From Gammaproteobacteria bacterium (lineage in GTDB: Bacteria; Pseudomonadota; Gammaproteobacteria; Steroidobacterales; Steroidobacteraceae): DNA of 64,000 nt. Below the pieces are notes generated by a model, which saw nothing but the letters and a program-made list of their open reading frames with translations, did no database searches and was not told where the DNA came from. The DNA is taken from contig PKWJ01000018.1 in assembly GCA_003132025.1 (NCBI GenBank), forward strand, positions 63,689-127,688. Direction: 5' to 3'. Both the position numbers and the translations under genes were made by a program. Shown here in pieces: positions 16,830 through 24,874 of the stretch. How positions within the stretch are numbered: position 1 is the stretch's first letter; each line of letters starts with the position of its first letter.

Positions 16830-17917
16830 ACGCAACTGCGATGCGCCCAGCTCCGGTGCTGTTCGTTGACCGCGACGGCACGCTGATCGAGGAGCCGCCT
16901 GACAATCAGGTGGATCGTCTCGACAAACTGCGCCTGCTGCCCGGGGTGTTCGCCGCACTGGGCGAGCTGCGGCGCGCCGGCTATCGGCTGGTGATGGTCA
17001 GCAATCAGGACGGGCTCGGAAGCCCGCGGTATCCCCGCGAGCGGTTCGAGCAGGTCCAGGCATTCCTGCTGCATCTGATGGCTTCCCAGGGCATTGAGTT
17101 CGACCAGGTGTTCATCTGTCCGCATCTGGAGCAGGAGCAATGCCTGTGCCGCAAGCCGCGCACCGGCCTGGTGACCGAGTACCTGCGCCAACAGCCGATC
17201 GACCGTGAGCGCAGCGCCATGATCGGCGATCGCGATACCGACCTGGAATTCGCGCAGCAACTGGGCATCCGCGGCCTGCGTGTCAGCGTCGATGCGGAGC
17301 CCGGCGCAGAGCACAGCTGGCCGGGCATCACGCGCACGCTGCTGGCACGCCGGGCACAGTTGTCGCGCAAGACACGCGAAACCGACATCGAACTCGCGCT
17401 CGAACTCGACAGCGGCGCCGACTGCCACATCGCCACCGGCATCGGATTCTTCGATCACATGCTGGAACAGCTCGCCCGGCACGCCGGCTTTGCACTGCAG
17501 CTGAGCTGTCGCGGCGATCTGCACATCGACGAGCACCACACGGTCGAGGATTGTGCTTTGAGCTTAGGGCAGGCGCTGCGCCAGGCGCTGGGCGCCAAGG
17601 CCGGCATCGGCCGCTACGGCTTCCTGCTGGCGATGGATGAGAGCGAAGCGCAGGTCGCGCTCGACCTGTCCGGCCGGCCGTATTTCGTGTTTGAAGGGCA
17701 GTTCGGCCGCCAGCAGGTCGGCGAGCTGCCGAGCGAACTGGTGCCGCATTTCTTTCGCTCGCTGTCGCACAGCCTCGGCGCGGCGCTGCACCTGTCGGTG
17801 CGCGGCGAGAACACGCATCACATGATCGAGGCGTGCTTCAAGGGCGTCGGCCGCGCGCTGCGGCCGGCGCTGCGCCGCGACGGCTACGACCTGCCGACGA
17901 CCAAGGGCGCGTTGTGA
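16826..17917 (+). CDS. hisB: Bifunctional histidinol-phosphatase / imidazoleglycerol-phosphate dehydratase
   Basis: This fused enzyme catalyses the sixth and eighth steps of histidine synthesis. The 363-residue protein has an N-terminal HAD-family phosphatase (residues 1-165) with FVDRDGTL (Asp15, Asp17), CRKPRTG and GDRDTDLEFA, and a Cys/His zinc loop (CPHLEQEQCLC). The C-terminal dehydratase (about 170-363) has GFFDHMLEQLARH and DEHHTVEDCALSLG with the metal-binding His residues. The start codon overlaps the hisC stop. The fused form is typical of enterobacteria and xanthomonads; many other proteobacteria have separate genes. Confidence 0.97.
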   Translation: MNATAMRPAPVLFVDRDGTLIEEPPDNQVDRLDKLRLLPGVFAALGELRRAGYRLVMVSNQDGLGSPRYPRERFEQVQAFLLHLMASQGIEFDQVFICPHLEQEQCLCRKPRTGLVTEYLRQQPIDRERSAMIGDRDTDLEFAQQLGIRGLRVSVDAEPGAEHSWPGITRTLLARRAQLSRKTRETDIELALELDSGADCHIATGIGFFDHMLEQLARHAGFALQLSCRGDLHIDEHHTVEDCALSLGQALRQALGAKAGIGRYGFLLAMDESEAQVALDLSGRPYFVFEGQFGRQQVGELPSELVPHFFRSLSHSLGAALHLSVRGENTHHMIEACFKGVGRALRPALRRDGYDLPTTKGAL

Positions 17918-18516
17918 GCGGCGGCGTGGATGTGGCGATCATCGACAGCGGCGGCGCCAATCTGGCCTCGCTGCAGTTCGCGCTCGACCGCCTGGGCGCG
18001 CGCTCGATCGTCAGCAGCGATGCGGCAGTGATTGCCGCCGCGCCGCGCGTACTGCTGCCGGGGGTCGGTGCCGCGGCCGACGCGATGCGCCGGCTGCGCG
18101 CCACCGGGCTGGACCGGCTGATTCCGCGGCTGCACGGCCCGCTGCTCGGTATCTGCCTCGGGATGCAACTGCTGTTCGAACATTCGACCGAGGGTCACAC
18201 CGCCTGCCTCGGGGTGCTGCCCGGCCGGGTCGAACGCCTGACGGCCGCGCCGCACCTGCCGGTGCCGCACATGGGCTGGAATACGCTGGAGCAGATCGGC
18301 GATGACCCGCTGCTGCAGGGGATCGAGCCCGCCAGCCATCTCTATTTCGTGCACAGCTACGCCGCAGCGGTCGCCGACAGCACGCAGGCGACGGTCCGCT
18401 ACGGTCGCGCGCTCGCTGCGGTGGTACGTCGGGACAACTTCCGTGGCGTGCAGTTTCATCCGGAACGCTCGGCCGCGGCCGGCGCGCGCATCCTGCGCAA
18501 CTTTCTGGCGCTGTAG
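17914..18516 (+). CDS. hisH: Imidazole glycerol phosphate synthase, glutaminase subunit
   Basis: HisH releases ammonia from glutamine and passes it to HisF. The 200-residue product is a class I glutamine amidotransferase: the nucleophile Cys81 in LLGICLGMQLLFE, VPHMGWN, and the His/Glu pair in VQFHPERS. It starts at a GTG that overlaps the hisB stop (GTGA); no ATG fits the family N-terminus. The chain is of normal length. Confidence 0.96.
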   Translation: MSGGVDVAIIDSGGANLASLQFALDRLGARSIVSSDAAVIAAAPRVLLPGVGAAADAMRRLRATGLDRLIPRLHGPLLGICLGMQLLFEHSTEGHTACLGVLPGRVERLTAAPHLPVPHMGWNTLEQIGDDPLLQGIEPASHLYFVHSYAAAVADSTQATVRYGRALAAVVRRDNFRGVQFHPERSAAAGARILRNFLAL

Positions 18517-18527
18517 CGGGCGCATGC

Positions 18528-19268
18528 ATGCTGTTGATTCCCTCGATCGATCTGCGCGGCGGGCATTGCGTACGGCTGCTCAAGGGTGACTTCACAGCCG
18601 AAACGCGCTACCAATTCGAGGCGCAGGAACTGCTGTCGCGTTACCAGCGGCTCGGCGCGCCCTGGCTGCACGTGGTCGACCTCGACGCCGCCCGTGACGG
18701 CATGGCGAGCAACCGCAGCCTGATCCACCAGCTTGCCACGCAGCGCGCGGTCGGACTGCAGGTGGGCGGCGGGCTGCGCGACCGCGCCGCCATCAACGAC
18801 CTGCTCACGCACGGTGTCGCGCGCGTAGTCATCGGCAGCGCGGCGGTGGAGCAGCCCGGGCAGGTCGCGGACTGGATGCACAGCTTCGGTCCCGAGCGCA
18901 TCTGCCTGGCGTTCGATGTGCGGCTGGACGTACAGGGGATACCGCTCCTGCACACGCGCGGCTGGCAGCATCGGACCGCGCTGTCGCTGTGGGACGCGGT
19001 TGCGACATTCACCGATGGCGGCCTGAAGCACGTGTTGTGTACCGACATCGATCGCGATGGCGCGCTCGGCGGCCCAAACCTGGCGTTGTACCAGGAAGCA
19101 CTGCAGCGCTATCCGCACATCCAGTGGCAGGCCTCCGGCGGCATCGGCAGCGGCGCCGACCTTGCGGCGCTGGCCGCGCACGGCGTTCCGGCCGCGATCA
19201 GCGGCAAGGCGCTGCTCGAAGAGCGCATATCGGTCGAGGAGCTGCAGCCATACTTGCCAAACGCATAA
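18528..19268 (+). CDS. hisA: ProFAR isomerase HisA
   Basis: HisA isomerises ProFAR to PRFAR, an Amadori rearrangement. The 246-residue (beta/alpha)8 barrel has the catalytic Asp8 in [16 protein letters not shown] (phosphate binding), the second catalytic Asp in [14 protein letters not shown], and QASGGIGSG. It starts 11 bases after hisH. Its last codons overlap the hisF reading frame. Confidence 0.96.
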   Translation: MLLIPSIDLRGGHCVRLLKGDFTAETRYQFEAQELLSRYQRLGAPWLHVVDLDAARDGMASNRSLIHQLATQRAVGLQVGGGLRDRAAINDLLTHGVARVVIGSAAVEQPGQVADWMHSFGPERICLAFDVRLDVQGIPLLHTRGWQHRTALSLWDAVATFTDGGLKHVLCTDIDRDGALGGPNLALYQEALQRYPHIQWQASGGIGSGADLAALAAHGVPAAISGKALLEERISVEELQPYLPNA

Positions 19269-20017
19269 TTCCCTGCCTCGACGTGCGCGACGGCCAGGTG
19301 GTCAAGGGGGTGCGCTTTCGCGATCATCGCGTGGTCGGCGACATCCTCGAGCTTGCCGGCCGCTATCGCGACCAGGGCGCCGACGAGCTGGTGTTCTATG
19401 ACATTACCGCCAGCCCCGAAGGCCGCTCGGTCGATCGCGCCTGGGTCAGCCGCGTCGCGCGGGTACTCGACATTCCATTCTGCGTTGCCGGCGGGATCAG
19501 CTCGGTGGAGGATGCCGAGCAGGTGCTGAACGCCGGGGCGGAGAAAATCTCGGTCAATTCACCCGCGCTGCACGACCCGCAGCTCATCAACCAGCTCAGC
19601 GAGCGCTTCGGATCACAGTGCGTGGTTGCCGGCATAGACAGTCAGACCACCGCTGACGGCTACCGGGTATATCAATTCACCGGCGACCCCGCCCGCAGCC
19701 GCGACAGCCAGCGCGACACGCTGGCCTGGGTGAGTGAGGTGCAGCAGCGCGGTGCCGGCGAGATCGTTCTCAACTGCATGGCGTCGGACGGTACCCGTCG
19801 CGGCTACGACATCGAACAGCTGCGCCGGGTGCGCGCGCTGTGCTCGGTGCCGTTGGTCGCCTCCGGCGGCGCCGGCGCCCCCGAGCATTTCGCCAGTGCG
19901 TTCAGCGAAGCGCAGGTGGATGCCGCTCTGGCTGCGAGCGTGTTCCACAGCGGCGCGATTCTCATTCCGGATTTGAAACGTGCCCTGCACGCCCAGGGCA
20001 TCGAGGTACGACTGTGA
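19250..20017 (+). CDS. hisF: Imidazole glycerol phosphate synthase, cyclase subunit
   Basis: HisF forms imidazole glycerol phosphate and AICAR from PRFAR and ammonia. The frame reads [19 protein letters not shown], with the catalytic Asp11 in CLDV and the second catalytic Asp in VAGIDSQ, and CVAGGIS and VASGGAG for phosphate binding. The family N-terminal Met aligns with an ATA codon at 19250-19252, which has a perfect GAGGAG eight bases upstream. No in-frame ATG, GTG or TTG exists between a GTG over 120 bases upstream and a GTG that would delete Asp11. The feature therefore starts at ATA, giving 255 residues. It overlaps the end of hisA and is coupled to hisIE (GTGA). Confidence 0.92.
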   Translation: MLAKRIIPCLDVRDGQVVKGVRFRDHRVVGDILELAGRYRDQGADELVFYDITASPEGRSVDRAWVSRVARVLDIPFCVAGGISSVEDAEQVLNAGAEKISVNSPALHDPQLINQLSERFGSQCVVAGIDSQTTADGYRVYQFTGDPARSRDSQRDTLAWVSEVQQRGAGEIVLNCMASDGTRRGYDIEQLRRVRALCSVPLVASGGAGAPEHFASAFSEAQVDAALAASVFHSGAILIPDLKRALHAQGIEVRL

Positions 20018-20655
20018 AATTCACGCCGGATGAGATCGAACGCATCGACTGGGACAAGAACGATGGCCTGGTGCCCGCGATCGTGCAGCATGCCGGCAGT
20101 GGCCGCGTGCTGATGCTCGGCTATATGGACCGTGCGGCACTGGCGGCGACGCTGGCGCGCGATCGCGTGGTGTTCTTCAGTCGCTCCAAGCAGCGCCTGT
20201 GGGAGAAAGGCGAAACCTCGGGCAATTTCCTGCAGCTGATCGACATTCGTTACGACTGCGATGCCGACACGCTGCTGGTCATCGCCCGGCCCGAAGGGCC
20301 GGTATGTCACACCGGCAGCAGCAGCTGTTTCGGCGATGAGCCGCTCACCGCCGCGGCGCCGCTGAGTTTCCTGCCGGAGCTGGAACAGCTGATCGCCCAG
20401 CGCATCGCCGAAGCGCCCGAGGGCAGCTACACCGCGCGCCTGTATGCCCGCGGGCTACGCCGCGTCGCGCAGAAGGTCGGGGAGGAAGGTGTTGAAGTCG
20501 CGCTGGCGGGCGCCGGGGAATCCGATGAGGCCCTGATCGGGGAATGCGCCGACCTGGTGTATCACCTGCTGGTGCTGCTGCGCAGCCGTAACCTGCCGCT
20601 GGCGGCGGTGATCGAGGAACTGCGCCGGCGCCACGAAGCGGGCGGCAACGCCTAG
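20014..20655 (+). CDS. hisI: Bifunctional phosphoribosyl-AMP cyclohydrolase / phosphoribosyl-ATP pyrophosphatase
   Basis: This HisIE fusion catalyses steps two and three of histidine synthesis. In the 213-residue protein the cyclohydrolase (about 1-115) shows [34 protein letters not shown] and CHTGSSSCF with the zinc Cys residues; the pyrophosphatase (about 120-213) shows [16 protein letters not shown] and [13 protein letters not shown]. The GTG start overlaps the hisF stop. It ends the his operon, 13 bases from the convergent lysC-lysA gene. Confidence 0.96.
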   Translation: MKFTPDEIERIDWDKNDGLVPAIVQHAGSGRVLMLGYMDRAALAATLARDRVVFFSRSKQRLWEKGETSGNFLQLIDIRYDCDADTLLVIARPEGPVCHTGSSSCFGDEPLTAAAPLSFLPELEQLIAQRIAEAPEGSYTARLYARGLRRVAQKVGEEGVEVALAGAGESDEALIGECADLVYHLLVLLRSRNLPLAAVIEELRRRHEAGGNA

Positions 20656-20668
20656 GTCCGCGCGACCT

Positions 20669-23257
20669 TCAGAGCACGAACTCCTGCGCCGGTTGGCGCA
20701 GGTTGTAATGCGAGCTCATGGCGTAGCCGTAGGCGCCGGCATTGGCGATCAGCAGCACGTCGCCCTCGCGCGTCGGTGGCATCAGCCGATCGTGCCCGAG
20801 GTAGTCGGCGCTCTCACAGATGGGTCCGACCACGTTCACGATCTCGGTGGCCGGCTCGTCCAGCCGTGTCAGGTTGACGATCTCGTGCCAGGCTCCGTAG
20901 AGCGCCGGGCGGATCAGCGAGTTCATGCCGGTAGCGATGCCGACGTAACGCACATCGTCCTTGGACTTGGTCTGCGTCACGCGCGCTAACAGTGCACCGG
21001 CGGCGGCCACCAGGTAGCGCCCCGGCTCGATCCACACCGCGACCCCGGGCCGATTCTGGCGCACCGCGAGCAGCGCCGTATCGAGCTGTGCCAGGTCCAG
21101 TGCGAGCTGGTCGTGGCCGTCGGGCACTCCGAGCCCGCCGCCCACATCGATGGTGTGCAGCTGCGGGAATCGCTGTGCCAGGTCGAGCAGCCGCGTGGCC
21201 ACCTCCGCCCAGTTGTCGGCATCGAAGATGCCGCTGCCGGAATGCGCGTGCAGCCCGACCACCGTCACGCCGTGGCGCTCGGCCAGTGCGCCAAGCTCAT
21301 CGACCTGCCCCACCGGCACGCCAAACTTGGCGTGGGCGCCCGCGGTGCGCACGTGGTGGTGGTGCCCGCGGCCGGTGCCGGTATCGATGCGGACGAAGAC
21401 CCGCTGGCCGCGAAACAGCTCGCCCCATTCGCGCAGGATGTACAGATTATCGATGGTGAGGCAGATTTTCTGTTCGAGCGCCCAGGCATATTCGGCGCGA
21501 GCGGCGAAGTTCGGCGTGAACTGGATGCGACCGCGATCCAGCCCCGGGACGCTCGCGAGCACGTGCTCGATCTCGCCGGGCGAGACGCACTCGAAGCCCA
21601 GTCCCTCGGACGCGAGCAACCGCAGGATGTGCGCGTTCGGATTGGCCTTGACCGCATATAGCACGCGATCGACCGACTCGAGGCGCCGCAGCGCCGCAGC
21701 GGCGGCGTGCAGCTCCTGCGGATCGTAGACGTAGGCACAATCATGACTGGCGGCCAGCGCCAGCAGCGCATCGCGCCGCCGCCGCCACCAGGCCGAGGCC
21801 GGCGTCGGCGTTGCGGCCGGTGGCGCGAACAGCTGTTGCCACGTGGGCCCAAGGATCGTGCCCTCGCGCACCGGCACGATCAGCCGATCGTGCAGTTCAT
21901 TCACCAGCCGGTCGCCCTGGTCCTCATCCACCACGAAGGTGAAATTGAGGTCATTGGCCGCCTGGCTCACCAGATAGATGCGCTGCTCGGCGAACAGCTC
22001 GAACGCCTCGCCCAGTCGATGCAGGATGCCGCGGATATTGCGGCCGACCAGGCTCACCGAGGCGCAGGGGCCGATCACCTGTGCCCGGCACAGCAGTGAC
22101 AGATCGGCCGACAGCTTGTCGATCACCTGCGGATCGAGCGAATTGGCCGCCGGATCGAGCGACACCGTGACATTGGTCTCCGAGGTCGAGATCAGATCCA
22201 CCGACAGGCCATGGCGCTTGAACACCTGGAACGCATCGGCGAGAAAACCGACCTCGTGCCACATGCCGGGGCTGTCGAGCGATACCAGGGTGATGCCTTT
22301 CTTCATGCACACCGCCTTGACCTGCGCCACCCCATCGCCGCCGTCGGCGCTGATGTGCGTACCTTCGATCTGCGGGCACTGCGTTGCGTACACCACGATC
22401 GGGATGCGCTGCGACTTGGCCGGCAGGATGCAACGCGGGTGCAGCACCTTGGCGCCGCTGCTGGCGATTTCCTGCGCTTCGTCGTAGTGCAGCGAACGCA
22501 ACAGTCGCGCCTGCGGCGTGTGGCGCGGATTGGCGCTGAACATTCCCGGCACGTCGGTCCAGATCTCGAGCTGACGCGCAGCGAGCTTGGCGGCAAGATA
22601 CGCCGCCGACGTGTCCGAGCCGCCGCGACCGAGCAGCACGGTATCCCCGGCGGCGTCGCTGGCGATGAAACCCTGGGTCACGACCACGCCCGGGCATGCC
22701 GCCAGCTGGCGCTGCAGCGCCATGTCCGGCGCGAACTCGCAGGTCGCCGACAGGAAATTAGCGCGGGCCGAGGCGGCGGTGCGCGCCTGGGACGTCAGGC
22801 CGGTACGCACATCCCACCAACTGGCCTCGATCCCCTGCGCGTTGAGAAAGCGCGCACCGAGTTCGGTCGCCATCAGTTCGCCGCTGGCCAGCACGCGTGC
22901 ACGCGTGCGGTCGCTGACTTCGCTCATCAGTGCGATTCCGGAAGCCATCTGGCGCAGCACCGCGAAGTGGTCCTCGAGTTCGGCGCTGACGCCGATCCCG
23001 AGTTCTTCGGCCAGTGCCCGATGGCGCTCCTCGATCGACGCCAGCACCGGTTCGTGGGCACCACCGAGCGCAGCGGCCAGCAATTTTTCCAGTCGGTCGG
23101 TGACGCCACTGACCGCGGAGTGCACCACCAGCACGCGCGCGCCGTCCGCCAGTCGCGCGCGCACCACGGCGGCGATATTGCGCCAGTTATCCAGACCGGA
23201 AACACTCGTGCCGCCGAACTTGAGCACGATCCAGGCAGAACCGCCGCGTGGCGCCAT
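20669..23257 (-). CDS. Bifunctional aspartate kinase / diaminopimelate decarboxylase fusion
   Basis: One 862-residue protein joins the first and last enzymes of lysine synthesis. The N-terminal aspartate kinase has KFGGTSVS at 13-20 and ends in two ACT-type regulatory domains (about 300-460, SPGMWHEVG and SLVGRNIRGI), which usually bind lysine. The C-terminal decarboxylase (about 480-862) is a fold-type III PLP enzyme with the PLP Lys near 537 (YAVKANPN), HAHSGSGIFDADNW, and CESADYLG with the Cys of the neighbouring active site. Such lysC-lysA fusions are known in Xanthomonas and relatives. The gene is convergent with the his operon and precedes nothing in an obvious operon except the 72-residue protein upstream. 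Confidence 0.95.
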   Translation of the reverse strand: MAPRGGSAWIVLKFGGTSVSGLDNWRNIAAVVRARLADGARVLVVHSAVSGVTDRLEKLLAAALGGAHEPVLASIEERHRALAEELGIGVSAELEDHFAVLRQMASGIALMSEVSDRTRARVLASGELMATELGARFLNAQGIEASWWDVRTGLTSQARTAASARANFLSATCEFAPDMALQRQLAACPGVVVTQGFIASDAAGDTVLLGRGGSDTSAAYLAAKLAARQLEIWTDVPGMFSANPRHTPQARLLRSLHYDEAQEIASSGAKVLHPRCILPAKSQRIPIVVYATQCPQIEGTHISADGGDGVAQVKAVCMKKGITLVSLDSPGMWHEVGFLADAFQVFKRHGLSVDLISTSETNVTVSLDPAANSLDPQVIDKLSADLSLLCRAQVIGPCASVSLVGRNIRGILHRLGEAFELFAEQRIYLVSQAANDLNFTFVVDEDQGDRLVNELHDRLIVPVREGTILGPTWQQLFAPPAATPTPASAWWRRRRDALLALAASHDCAYVYDPQELHAAAAALRRLESVDRVLYAVKANPNAHILRLLASEGLGFECVSPGEIEHVLASVPGLDRGRIQFTPNFAARAEYAWALEQKICLTIDNLYILREWGELFRGQRVFVRIDTGTGRGHHHHVRTAGAHAKFGVPVGQVDELGALAERHGVTVVGLHAHSGSGIFDADNWAEVATRLLDLAQRFPQLHTIDVGGGLGVPDGHDQLALDLAQLDTALLAVRQNRPGVAVWIEPGRYLVAAAGALLARVTQTKSKDDVRYVGIATGMNSLIRPALYGAWHEIVNLTRLDEPATEIVNVVGPICESADYLGHDRLMPPTREGDVLLIANAGAYGYAMSSHYNLRQPAQEFVL

Positions 23258-23334
23258 AAACTTTCCGTGTGTGAAGCAGCCGCCCTATCTACTGCCCGGG
23301 CGTGCAGGCGGCCAGGCCGCCGGGACAACCGCGG

Positions 23335-23553
23335 TCAAACGTCTTCGTCGTCGAACACGTCGCGCAGGTCTTTTTCGAGTTTTCGGTCCGCCAGCACTTC
23401 TTCCAGGCGGCTCCAGGCCGCCTTGCCGCGCTTACCCTGGGCGCGCACACGTTTGTCGACGCGGGCCAGCAGACCGTCGTAATCGGTGCTGTCCTCGGAC
23501 TCGACAATGAATTCCTCGTCCAGATCGAAGCTCTCGTTATCGCGTTCAGACAT
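23335..23553 (-). CDS. Small acidic protein of unknown function
   Basis: A 72-residue hydrophilic product (MSERDNESFDLDEEFIVE start) with an acidic N-terminus, a basic centre (RVRAQGKRGKAAWSRLEE) and an acidic end (DLRDVFDDEDV). No membrane segment or signal is seen. The pattern of basic middle plus a RLEEVLADRKLEKDL-like helix is loosely like a family of small Pseudomonas proteins (PA3496-like), but this is weak. It has its own good promoter and lies 77 bases upstream of the lysC-lysA fusion on the same strand, so the two may be cotranscribed. Confidence 0.7.
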   Translation of the reverse strand: MSERDNESFDLDEEFIVESEDSTDYDGLLARVDKRVRAQGKRGKAAWSRLEEVLADRKLEKDLRDVFDDEDV

Positions 23554-23623
23554 CGTATTTTCGCTAACAAAATGTCAAAAATATCAAACGGTTACGCACT
23601 TATAGGCGCTATGCAGGCAGCGA

Positions 23624-23651
23624 ACTATAGCTGATTTGCGCTGCGGTTCAA
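23624..23651 (-). promoter_or_regulatory. Predicted sigma-70 promoter upstream of the 72-residue gene and lysC-lysA
   Basis: On the minus strand TTGAAC (23646-23651), a 16-base spacer and TATAGT (23624-23629) lie about 70 bases upstream of the small acidic gene in an AT-rich stretch. The match to consensus is strong. Confidence 0.65.
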
Positions 23652-23711
23652 CTCTGCACGGCGAATGCGAACGTGTATCACATAGACCGGCCGGCTGCAG
23701 CGAACGTTCAA

Positions 23712-24749
23712 CTACGGGGGGGTGCCGCCGTCGCTGGTGAGGCCCGAAGCATCGGCTTCCAGGCCGACCGTTGCCAGCACGCCGTCGGCTTTTTGCAGCA
23801 CTTCGCGCGCGTAGTCCCAATGAATGGCGACCGTGCTGTCGCCGACGGCGGCTCGCAGCAGTTCGGCAAATTGGTCGACATCCGGCTCGAAGCTCTGGCC
23901 TTCGGCGTCCACCGGCGGATGCGCCTCGAGCAGCAGCTCGCCGTCCACCCAGGCCACCTTGACCGGCTGGTTGATGATGCGCACCGGCGTGCCGACTGGA
24001 ATCATCGGGAACAGCTGCTCGACATCCTCCGGGTACATGCGGATGCAGCCGTGGGTTACCGGCATGCCAACCGCTATCGGATTGTTGGTGCCGTGGATCA
24101 TGTAGGTACCGTTGCCGGCGGCCAGGCGCATGGCGAACAGGCCGAGTGGATTATCCGGCCCGGACGGCACGCGTGTCGGCAGCGGATCGCCGGCGGCCGC
24201 GTGTTCCTTGCGCACCGATTCGGGCGGGTACCAGACCGGATTCTTTTCTTTGGCGATCACATGCGTCAGGCCGATGGGCGTGTGCCAGTCCATCTTGCCG
24301 ATGCTGACAGGATAGGTGATGACTTCAGGCTGCTGGCCGCGCCGCGGCTTGGGATAGTAATAGAGCCGGTGCTCGGGCAGGTTGACCACGATGCCCTCGT
24401 GCGGCCCGGGCGGCAGAATATGTCGACCCGGAATGATGACCTGTTTGTCGGCCCCCGGCAGCCACGGGTCCACCCCAGGATTGACGCGGATCACCTCCTC
24501 GGAGCCGAGGCTGAATTTGCGCGCCAGATCGTACAGCGTGTCTTCGTACACGGTCTGCACCGTCTGATCCTCACCCACCACGGCGACGTCCGGCGTCGGC
24601 AGCGGGTAAGTGGTAGCACCCGCCGGCGCGGGGCCGGTGAGCAGCGGCAGCGACAGCGCCGCCAGCATCAGCAGCGCGGTCGCGCTGCTACGCCCGTTGC
24701 CGCTTTGACCATAACGGGCCAGGGCATCGCCAAATCCGACGTGATTCAC
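23712..24749 (-). CDS. L,D-transpeptidase with N-terminal LysM-like region
   Basis: L,D-transpeptidases make 3-3 peptidoglycan cross-links or anchor proteins to peptidoglycan. The product has a signal peptide (hydrophobic TALLMLAALSLPLL, cut near GATT), a LysM-like segment (EDTLYDLARKFSLGSEEVIRVNPGVD) and a YkuD catalytic domain with HGTNNP and the active site THGCIRMYPEDVE. It resembles the ErfK/YbiS group that attaches Braun-type lipoprotein. The start is uncertain: a GTG at 24749 is used, giving about 345 residues; the frame is open from another GTG at 24812. It diverges from the histidine kinase gene. Confidence 0.9.
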   Translation of the reverse strand: MNHVGFGDALARYGQSGNGRSSATALLMLAALSLPLLTGPAPAGATTYPLPTPDVAVVGEDQTVQTVYEDTLYDLARKFSLGSEEVIRVNPGVDPWLPGADKQVIIPGRHILPPGPHEGIVVNLPEHRLYYYPKPRRGQQPEVITYPVSIGKMDWHTPIGLTHVIAKEKNPVWYPPESVRKEHAAAGDPLPTRVPSGPDNPLGLFAMRLAAGNGTYMIHGTNNPIAVGMPVTHGCIRMYPEDVEQLFPMIPVGTPVRIINQPVKVAWVDGELLLEAHPPVDAEGQSFEPDVDQFAELLRAAVGDSTVAIHWDYAREVLQKADGVLATVGLEADASGLTSDGGTPP

Positions 24750-24874
24750 GCTTTCAGGGTAACACGTCACGATACGATTCTCAGTCCGGGTTTTCCGAAG
24801 CGAATTGAGCACTTGCAGCGCCCGGGGCAGCTCGAAATGCTCAAGTCCGGCCTGCCAAGGCCGATATCTACCGC

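Noticed and set aside
22211..23482. 423-codon open frame on the plus strand
   Set aside because: Antisense to the lysC-lysA fusion, with no domain signature.
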